In this document: positions 1-4,835 of the stretch, one piece after another
How positions within the stretch are numbered: position 1 is the first letter of the stretch
Layout: each line of letters starts with the position of its first letter
NCBI GenBank assembly: GCA_945876155.1
Contig: CAMCMW010000118.1
Location: forward strand, 1-5,804
Source of the DNA: an uncultured Ruminococcus sp.
GTDB taxonomy: Bacteria; Bacillota; Clostridia; Oscillospirales; Ruminococcaceae
DNA length: 5,804 nucleotides
Direction: 5' to 3'
Notes under the pieces: model-generated
The model's input: only the letters and a program-made list of their open reading frames with translations
What the model was told of the DNA's origin: nothing
Database searches by the model: none
Program-made: the position numbers and the translations under genes

Positions 1-78
1 ACCTTTTTCCACCCACTGGCTGTAAATCCTGTCTTCAAAATCCTTTGGATTATAGGACTTTGCAAGTTCCTTTTTCAT
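1..78 (-). CDS. valS: Valyl-tRNA synthetase, N-terminal fragment (runs off left edge)
   Basis: Reading the minus strand from the ATG at 78-76 gives 26 open codons to the window edge. The peptide begins [19 protein letters not shown] and continues SQWVEKG. The pattern K-x-Y-[ND]-P-K-x-[FV]-E-x-x-[IW]-Y-x-x-W is the hallmark start of class I valyl-tRNA synthetases, which charge tRNA-Val with valine in the cytoplasm. The catalytic HIGH and KMSKS motifs lie outside the window, so activity cannot be judged. The start is supported by a GGAG Shine-Dalgarno at 90-87 on the minus strand, 8 nt before the ATG. The gene is transcribed away from the topoisomerase operon and sits behind a structured leader of about 180 nt with its own promoter. 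An isoleucyl or leucyl synthetase is the main alternative, but the opening residues fit ValS better. Confidence 0.85.
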   Translation of the reverse strand, partial: MKKELAKSYNPKDFEDRIYSQWVEKG

Positions 79-95
79 TTTAACATCTCCAATCC

Positions 96-144
96 ATAAT
101 AAAACAGCCTTGCAGAAAATTTTTGTTTACTGCTTTCAGGCTGT
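96..144 (-). terminator. Terminator-like hairpin in the valS leader (possible attenuator)
   Basis: On the minus strand the arm ACAGCCT (144-138) pairs perfectly with AGGCTGT (110-104). An inner GCAG (133-130) pairs with CTGC (115-112). The outer stem is followed at once by TTTATTAT (103-96). The structure ends only a few bases before the valS Shine-Dalgarno at 90-87, so a terminator here would act on valS itself, as in transcription attenuation. The long inner loop and imperfect U-tract make it a modest terminator. It could instead be a plain leader stem-loop that affects translation. Confidence 0.45.
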
Positions 145-173
145 AAGAATACATATTAAGGCATAGCAGTAAA
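126..173 (-). promoter_or_regulatory. Possible antiterminator pairing in the valS leader
   Basis: In the valS leader RNA, TTTACTGCT (173-165) is perfectly complementary over 9 nt to AGCAGTAAA (134-126). The second segment contains the GCAG used by the inner stem of the downstream terminator-like hairpin. The loop of this alternative pairing encloses the terminator's 5' arm. The two folds therefore compete, as expected of an antiterminator and terminator pair. The complementarity is visible in the sequence; the regulatory role is inferred. Confidence 0.35.
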
Positions 174-193
174 ACGTCTAAAATCTGACGTTT
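172..193 (-). other. Leader stem-loop at the end of the upstream ORF
   Basis: AAACGTC (193-187 on the minus strand) and GACGTTT (178-172) form a perfect 7-bp stem with an 8-nt loop. The stem spans the last codons and stop of the candidate leader ORF. Its 3' arm overlaps the start of the possible antiterminator arm by two bases. It is not followed by a free U-tract, so it is unlikely to be a terminator. Confidence 0.5.
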
Positions 194-231
194 CTGACTA
201 TGTATTCACTTGTGTAGAAGTGAATCTTCAT
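178..231 (-). CDS. Candidate leader peptide upstream of valS (17 aa)
   Basis: A short ORF inside the valS leader encodes MKIHFYTSEYIVRNVRF and stops at TAG (180-178). It is preceded by GGAG (241-238) with a 6-nt spacer to the ATG at 231-229, as good a translation start as that of valS. Two valine codons, both GTC, lie near the end at codons 12 and 15. It sits about 30 nt after the predicted transcription start and about 100 nt before valS. Two valines in 17 residues is not a strong enrichment, so its role as a valine-sensing leader peptide rests mainly on the surrounding RNA folds. I know of no family for this peptide. It may be translated with no regulatory function, or not translated at all. 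Confidence 0.4.
   Translation of the reverse strand: MKIHFYTSEYIVRNVRF
204..225 (-). other. Leader stem-loop within the upstream ORF
   Basis: ATTCACTT and AAGTGAAT form a perfect 8-bp inverted repeat around a 6-nt loop, CTACAC on the valS strand. It lies inside the candidate leader ORF and would be melted by a translating ribosome. It has no following U-tract. As a DNA palindrome it could also be a protein-binding site. Confidence 0.5.
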
Positions 232-264
232 GGCAATCTCCAATTAAATAGAATGTACCTTTTA

Positions 265-293
265 ATTATACTTTATATGAGCGGATTTGTCAA
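265..293 (-). promoter_or_regulatory. Consensus sigma-A promoter for valS
   Basis: On the minus strand TTGACA (293-288) and TATAAT (270-265) are separated by exactly 17 nt. Both hexamers match the housekeeping consensus perfectly. Transcription would start near 258, giving a valS leader of about 180 nt. Such a strong promoter upstream of a structured leader fits a gene whose output is set after initiation. Confidence 0.87.
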
Positions 294-330
294 GAAAATC
301 GGCGAATCAAATAAAAGATTTTTTTAAACC

Positions 331-359
331 TTGCAAAAAAAATAAATTTGTGTTATGAT
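331..359 (+). promoter_or_regulatory. Extended -10 promoter for the parE-parC operon
   Basis: TTGCAA (331-336) and TATGAT (354-359) are spaced 17 nt apart. A TG dinucleotide at 351-352 completes an extended -10 element (TGTTATGAT). The start site would fall near 366, giving a 5' leader of about 38 nt before the ATG at 404. The promoter faces away from the valS promoter, with about 37 bp between their -35 elements. Confidence 0.75.
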
Positions 360-389
360 TAAATAGTTTGAAATCGCAATTCTCAGATG

Positions 390-395
390 AAAGGA
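390..395 (+). promoter_or_regulatory. Ribosome binding site that fixes the parE start
   Basis: AAAGGA lies 8 nt before ATG 404. The reading frame is open further upstream to a TTG at 368, but that codon sits essentially at the predicted transcription start and has no Shine-Dalgarno. ATG 404 is therefore the start chosen here. Confidence 0.8.
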
Positions 396-403
396 CGGAA
401 ATT

Positions 404-2386
404 ATGGCTAAAAAAACTCAGGATTACGGTAATGAGAGTATTACTATGCTCAAAGGTCCCGACAAGGTAAGAAAGCGTCCGGGGGTTATTTTCGGTTCAG
501 ACGGTCTGGACGGCTGTGAACATTCAGTTTTTGAGGTTATCTCAAACTCTATAGATGAGGCACGTTCCGGCTTTGGTGATAAGATAATTGTAACTAAATA
601 TAATGACAACACAATAGAAGTAGAGGACTTCGGAAGAGGCTGTCCGGTAGACTTCAACAACTCCGAACAGAGATACAACTGGGAACTTGTTTACTGCGAG
701 CTTTACGCCGGAGGAAAGTACGACGATACTTCGGATATGTACGAGTATTCTCTCGGTCTTAACGGTCTCGGTCTTTGCTCCACCCAGTTTGCCTCAGAGT
801 TTATGGACGTTGAGGTTGTCCGTGACGGGTATAAGTATAATCTCCACTTTGAAAAGGGCGAGAATATCGGGGGACTTGTCAAAAAGAAAACCTCTCAGAA
901 ACAGACGGGTACTAAAACCAAATGGAAACCCGACCTTGAGGTTTTCACGGATATTAATGTGAGAGACGAGTATTTCAGGGACGTGCTGAAACGTCAGGCG
1001 GTGATAAACCCAAATCTGCTTTTTGTCTACCGCAATCAGAAAGAGGACGGCAGTTTTGAGGAAACCGAGTACAGGTACGAAAACGGAATAACCGACTATG
1101 TAAACGAACTTGCTGACGGTAAAAACTTCACCTCAGTACAGTTCTGGCAGGCGGAAAGAAAGGGAAAAGACCGTGAGGACAAGGCGGAATACAAGGTGAA
1201 GATGTCCTTTGCGGTGACATTTTCCAATCAGATGAACAGGATTGAGTACTACCACAATTCAAGCTTTCTTGAACACGGCGGTTCGCCGGAGCGTGCGGTA
1301 AAACAGGCGTTTGTTTCCCAGATTGACTCTTACATGAAACAGAACGACAAGTACAAGCAGAACGAGGGAAAGGTTACTTTTCAGGATATTGAGGACTGTC
1401 TGATACTGGTTTCATCGTCCTTTTCCACCCAGACTTCCTACGAAAACCAGACAAAGAAGTCAATAACCAACAAGTTTATCTACGACGCCATGACTGAGTT
1501 TTTAAAGCACCAGCTGGAGGTCTACTTTATAGAAAATCCCGACGAGGCACTGAAAATCTGCGAACAGGTAATGATTAACAAGCGCAGCCGTGAAAATGCC
1601 GAAAAGACACGTCTTAACATCAAGAAAAAGCTTGCGGGTACAATGGACCTTTCAAACAAGCCTAAAAAGTTTGTGGACTGCCGTTCAAAGGACACCGACA
1701 GGCGTGAGCTGTATATAGTGGAGGGTGATTCGGCTCTTGGTTCGGTAAAGCTTGCAAGAGACTCTGAATTCCAGGCGGTAATACCTATACGAGGCAAGAT
1801 ACTCAACTGTCTTAAAGCTGATTTCAACAAGATATTCAAAAACGAAATTATTGTTGACCTGATAAAAATACTGGGCTGTGGTGTTGAGGTAAAAACAAAG
1901 GCGAACAAGGATATCTCCTACTTCAATCTTGAGGGTCTGAGATGGAACAAAATTGTAATATGTACCGATGCCGACGTTGACGGTTTCCAGATAAGAACTC
2001 TTGTACTCACCATGCTTTACAGGCTTACTCCCACACTTATCGAGAAAGGGTATGTCTACATTGCGGAGTCACCCCTTTTCGAGATAACCACAAAGGACAA
2101 GACCTACTTTGCCTACACCGAAAAGGAAAAAGCCGATATTCTGAAAATGATAGGAAACAAGAAGTTCAATCTTCAGCGTTCAAAAGGACTTGGTGAAAAC
2201 GAGCCGGACATGATGTCATTAACAACCATGAATCCGGAAACACGCCGTCTTATAAAGGTTACTCCGGACGGTATGGAGGAAACAGTGAGAATGTTTGATA
2301 TGCTGCTGGGTGACGATTTGCAGGCACGAAAGGACTATATAGCTGAATACGGAAGTAATTATCTGGAAATGGCAGATATTTCCTGA
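404..2386 (+). CDS. parE: Type IIA DNA topoisomerase, ATPase/TOPRIM subunit B (topoisomerase IV ParE-like)
   Basis: The 660-residue protein is the ATP-driven subunit that partners the next gene to pass one DNA duplex through another in the cytoplasm. An N-terminal GHKL ATPase domain (about 15-220) keeps the catalytic Glu44, Asn48, Asp75 in the DxGRG motif, and a glycine-rich lid GLNGLG at 118-123. Most GyrB/ParE proteins have GLHGVG there. A transducer domain (about 221-400) carries the phosphate-contacting QTK at 349-351. The TOPRIM domain (about 435-560) has EGDSA at 440-444 and DADVDG at 522-527, the Mg2+ ligands. The C-terminal tail contains QRSKGLGE at 591-598. Length fits Gram-positive subunits without the enterobacterial insert. 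Divergent points include EGDSAL instead of EGDSAG and Glu455 where E. coli GyrB has Lys447. The ParE assignment rests on the partner lacking a GyrA box. Assignment to type IIA subunit B is near certain; ParE versus a divergent GyrB is less so. Confidence 0.93.
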   Translation: MAKKTQDYGNESITMLKGPDKVRKRPGVIFGSDGLDGCEHSVFEVISNSIDEARSGFGDKIIVTKYNDNTIEVEDFGRGCPVDFNNSEQRYNWELVYCELYAGGKYDDTSDMYEYSLGLNGLGLCSTQFASEFMDVEVVRDGYKYNLHFEKGENIGGLVKKKTSQKQTGTKTKWKPDLEVFTDINVRDEYFRDVLKRQAVINPNLLFVYRNQKEDGSFEETEYRYENGITDYVNELADGKNFTSVQFWQAERKGKDREDKAEYKVKMSFAVTFSNQMNRIEYYHNSSFLEHGGSPERAVKQAFVSQIDSYMKQNDKYKQNEGKVTFQDIEDCLILVSSSFSTQTSYENQTKKSITNKFIYDAMTEFLKHQLEVYFIENPDEALKICEQVMINKRSRENAEKTRLNIKKKLAGTMDLSNKPKKFVDCRSKDTDRRELYIVEGDSALGSVKLARDSEFQAVIPIRGKILNCLKADFNKIFKNEIIVDLIKILGCGVEVKTKANKDISYFNLEGLRWNKIVICTDADVDGFQIRTLVLTMLYRLTPTLIEKGYVYIAESPLFEITTKDKTYFAYTEKEKADILKMIGNKKFNLQRSKGLGENEPDMMSLTTMNPETRRLIKVTPDGMEETVRMFDMLLGDDLQARKDYIAEYGSNYLEMADIS

Positions 2387-2405
2387 CAGAAAGGAGACAG
2401 GCTAA

Positions 2406-4649
2406 ATGGCGAAAAAACCGGGTAAAAACGAAAAGAATGTACAGAGTGGTTATCCTGACGCTTTTATTGAAAATGCAGGAGTTGTGGTACAGGAAAAAAT
2501 CACTGATACCCTTGAAAAAAACTATATGCCCTACGCAATGAGCGTTATTATTTCAAGAGCGCTCCCGGAAATTGACGGTTTCAAGCCGTCCCACAGAAAG
2601 CTGCTTTACACCATGTACAAGCAGGGACTTCTGACGGGCAAGCGCACCAAATCCGCAAATATCGTGGGCGAAACCATGAAACTCAATCCTCACGGAGACG
2701 GTGCAATATACGAAACAATGGTAAGACTTGCAAGGGGAAATGAGGCACTTCTCCATCCTTATGTTGACTCGAAGGGAAACTTTGGCAAGGCGTATTCAAG
2801 GGATATGGTTCCTGCGGCGTCAAGATATACCGAGGCAAAGCTTGAACCGATATGCAGTGAGCTTTTTGCCGATATTGACAAGGACACTGTTGACTTTGTA
2901 CCAAACTATGACAACACCACCACTGAACCTACTCTTTTCCCGACGACTTTTCCGGCAGTACTGGTAAATGCAAACATGGGTATTGCCGTTTCAATGGCAA
3001 GCAATGTGTGTCCGTTCAATCTGTCGGAGGTGTGCGACACCTGTATTGCGCTGATAAAGAATCCGGAACACGATATAATCAGCACTCTTAAAGGACCGGA
3101 TTTCCCCGGCGGCGGTTTCATGCTTTACGATGAAGACGAACTGCGTGAGATTTACCGCACCGGCAGAGGCTCGATAAAACTGCGTTCAAAGTATAACTAT
3201 GACAAGTCGTCCAACTGCATTGAGATTACCCAGATACCATACAGCACCTCTATCGAGGCTATTATCGAAAAGATTATCGAACTGGTAAAGCTTAACAAGA
3301 TAAGGGAGATTTCCGATGTCAGAGACGAGATAGGACGTGACGGTTTTAAAATCGCAATCGACCTCAAAAGAGGAGTTGACCCCGACAAGCTGATGAACAA
3401 GCTTTATAAAATGACCCCTTTGCAGGACAACTTCTCCTGTAATTTCAACATTCTTATCGGCGGTACACCGAAAGTTATGGGCGTCCGTGAGATACTGGAA
3501 GAATGGGTGGCATTCCGTGAGGAGTGTGTAAAAAGGCGTGTGTACTTCGACCTGAACAAGTGCAAGTCCAAACTGCATCTCCTCAGAGGTCTGGAAAAGA
3601 TTCTCCTTGATATCGACAAGGCAATCAGGATTGTAAGGGAGACCGAGGAGGAAAGGGACGTTGTTCCGAACCTTATGACAGGTTTTGGAATCGACGAGGT
3701 ACAGGCTGAGTATGTTGCGGAAATTAAACTGCGCCACCTTAACCGTGAGTATATCTTAAACCGTACAAAGGAAATTGAAAACCTTGAAAAGTCCATTAAG
3801 GACATGGAAGATATTCTTGCTGACAAGAAAAAGGTAAGAAACATCATTGTGTCAGAGCTGAAAATCGTCAGCAAAAAGTACGGCAAACCGAGAAATACCA
3901 TGTTTTTCTACAAAAACGACATTGTTGAACCGGATGAGGAGGAAGAAATTCCGGATTATGCGGTGAATATATTCCTGTCTGAAAGCGGATATTTCAAGAA
4001 GATTACTCCTCAGTCACTGCGAATGAGCGGTGAGCAGAAACTCAAAGACGGCGACAAGATGTCAATCCACATGGAAGTCACCAACAAGACGGAACTGCTT
4101 TTCTTTACCGATAAATGCCAGGTCTACAAGACAAAGGCTTCGGCTTTTGAGGACACAAAGGCAAGCGTTCTGGGTGACTATATACCGGTAAAACTGGGCT
4201 TTGAGGAAAACGAAAATCTGATATATATGGCTGCCGCTGAGAATAATTTTGAGGGCTATATGCTGTTCTTCTTCAAAAACGGCAAGGCGGCGAAAGTACC
4301 GCTTAATTCCTACGAAACCAAGACTAACAGGCGCAAGCTTGCCAACGCCTACTCCGGCAAGCAGGAACTCTGCGGCATAATGTTCATTAAAGAGGACACA
4401 AACGTTATCGTCAGGTCGTCCGCCGGAAAAGCACTCATTTTCAACACGACACTTCTTGCACCAAAGGCTGCCCGTGACACTATCGGTGTCCAGGTAATGA
4501 CACTGAGAGGGGAAAATACCCTTGAAAGCGCTGACCTTATCAGTGAAGAGGATTCAGTAAAGTTTAAGAAGTATGTGGCTGCAAAGATTCCGGCAGCGGG
4601 TATGACGTCAAAAGATTTAATGAACCTCAGCCAGATGAAACTGGATTGA
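2406..4649 (+). CDS. parC: Type IIA DNA topoisomerase, breakage-reunion subunit A (topoisomerase IV ParC-like)
   Basis: The 747-residue protein cuts and rejoins DNA. The winged-helix domain (about 30-180) has the catalytic pair Arg140-Tyr141 in ASRYTEAKL. The intercalating isoleucine is kept as Ile193 in MGIAVSMA. Basic active-site residues Arg51, Lys60 and Arg64 align with E. coli GyrA Arg32, Lys42 and Arg46. Tower and coiled-coil segments follow (about 200-500), with the conserved LLRGLEKILLDIDKAI at 392-407. The C-terminal region (about 515-705) shows only about four beta-pinwheel-like repeats. It lacks a canonical GyrA box (QRRGGKG); the nearest match is NRRKLANAYSGK at 641-652. This favours a relaxing and decatenating enzyme over a supercoiling gyrase. 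The quinolone region reads NPHGDGAIYE at 94-103, with Gly99 at the E. coli Ser83 position. It starts 19 nt after parE, with AAAGGAG (2390-2396) 9 nt before the ATG, so the two are co-transcribed. Confidence 0.93.
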   Translation: MAKKPGKNEKNVQSGYPDAFIENAGVVVQEKITDTLEKNYMPYAMSVIISRALPEIDGFKPSHRKLLYTMYKQGLLTGKRTKSANIVGETMKLNPHGDGAIYETMVRLARGNEALLHPYVDSKGNFGKAYSRDMVPAASRYTEAKLEPICSELFADIDKDTVDFVPNYDNTTTEPTLFPTTFPAVLVNANMGIAVSMASNVCPFNLSEVCDTCIALIKNPEHDIISTLKGPDFPGGGFMLYDEDELREIYRTGRGSIKLRSKYNYDKSSNCIEITQIPYSTSIEAIIEKIIELVKLNKIREISDVRDEIGRDGFKIAIDLKRGVDPDKLMNKLYKMTPLQDNFSCNFNILIGGTPKVMGVREILEEWVAFREECVKRRVYFDLNKCKSKLHLLRGLEKILLDIDKAIRIVRETEEERDVVPNLMTGFGIDEVQAEYVAEIKLRHLNREYILNRTKEIENLEKSIKDMEDILADKKKVRNIIVSELKIVSKKYGKPRNTMFFYKNDIVEPDEEEEIPDYAVNIFLSESGYFKKITPQSLRMSGEQKLKDGDKMSIHMEVTNKTELLFFTDKCQVYKTKASAFEDTKASVLGDYIPVKLGFEENENLIYMAAAENNFEGYMLFFFKNGKAAKVPLNSYETKTNRRKLANAYSGKQELCGIMFIKEDTNVIVRSSAGKALIFNTTLLAPKAARDTIGVQVMTLRGENTLESADLISEEDSVKFKKYVAAKIPAAGMTSKDLMNLSQMKLD

Positions 4650-4745
4650 TTTTTGACAGTTTGCATAAAAGAAAATTGGATTTTTAATGAAAAATTGCGG
4701 AATTTGATTTTTTTTCAGTTTGGTATGTACTTTTTTTCCCGAGTG

Positions 4746-4754
4746 TGTTATAAT
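4746..4754 (+). promoter_or_regulatory. Extended -10 promoter for the phosphate transporter gene
   Basis: TGTTATAAT combines a perfect TATAAT (4749-4754) with an upstream TG, an extended -10 element. No good -35 is found: the hexamer at 17-nt spacing, TGTACT (4726-4731), is poor. Extended -10 promoters can work with a weak -35 or with an activator. Predicted start is near 4761, leaving a 5' leader of about 75 nt. Confidence 0.6.
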
Positions 4755-4764
4755 AATTTTGATT

Positions 4765-4792
4765 TGTAAAATCATCGTAAAGATTGTGTAAA
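4765..4792 (-). promoter_or_regulatory. Three 11-bp-spaced repeats resembling PhoP boxes
   Basis: TGTAAA (4765-4770), CGTAAA (4776-4781) and TGTAAA (4787-4792) recur at exactly 11-bp intervals. On the minus strand they read TTTACA-N5-TTTACG-N5-TTTACA, matching the TT(A/C/T)A(C/T)A direct repeats bound by PhoP-type response regulators in Bacillus. They lie just in front of a Na+/phosphate transporter gene. Against this, the region is AT-rich, the repeats are in the opposite orientation to the gene, and they fall downstream of the -10 at 4749-4754. That position would suit repression, or activation of a second promoter such as the weak GATAAG at 4802-4807. Confidence 0.33.
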
Positions 4793-4835
4793 ATCTGAAA
4801 AGATAAGTAATTGAGGGACTTCTCGGGAGGAAGTT

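Larger units (their letters stand above)
4733..4832 (+). repeat. Long-range inverted repeat covering the transporter's Shine-Dalgarno
   Basis: TTTTTCCCGAG (4733-4743) can pair with CTCGGGAGGAA (4822-4832) over 11 positions, seven of them a perfect core (TCCCGAG/CTCGGGA) and two being G-U pairs. The right arm contains the GGGAGG ribosome binding site of the gene at 4836. The left arm lies upstream of the -10 at 4749-4754, so only read-through RNA from the topoisomerase operon would contain both arms. The complementarity is seen directly; any effect on translation is inferred. Confidence 0.35.

Noticed and set aside
79..260. T-box riboswitch for valS
   Set aside because: Expected for a Firmicutes valS, but no T-box consensus (AGGGTGGNACCGCG-like) is present on the minus strand, and the leader is short for one.
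295..322. AAAATC/GATTTT inverted repeat between the divergent promoters
   Set aside because: Six weak pairs around a 16-nt loop in very AT-rich DNA; expected by chance.
368..403. Upstream TTG start that would add 12 residues to the ParE-like protein
   Set aside because: It lies at the predicted transcription start with no Shine-Dalgarno, whereas ATG 404 has AAAGGA 8 nt upstream.
3186..3901. Long open frames on the minus strand inside parC (183 and 165 codons), and a similar one at 1522-1908 inside parE
   Set aside because: They lie antisense to clearly conserved coding sequence, have no recognisable domains, and reflect the codon pattern of the real genes.
4653..4681. TTGACA at 4653-4658 as a -35 element
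   Set aside because: No acceptable -10 hexamer occurs 16-19 nt downstream (TTGGAT at best).
4692..4715. Possible terminator after parC: AAATT-GCGG-AATTT followed by eight T
   Set aside because: The stem is only five A-T pairs and too weak to call; the T-run alone is common in this AT-rich spacer.
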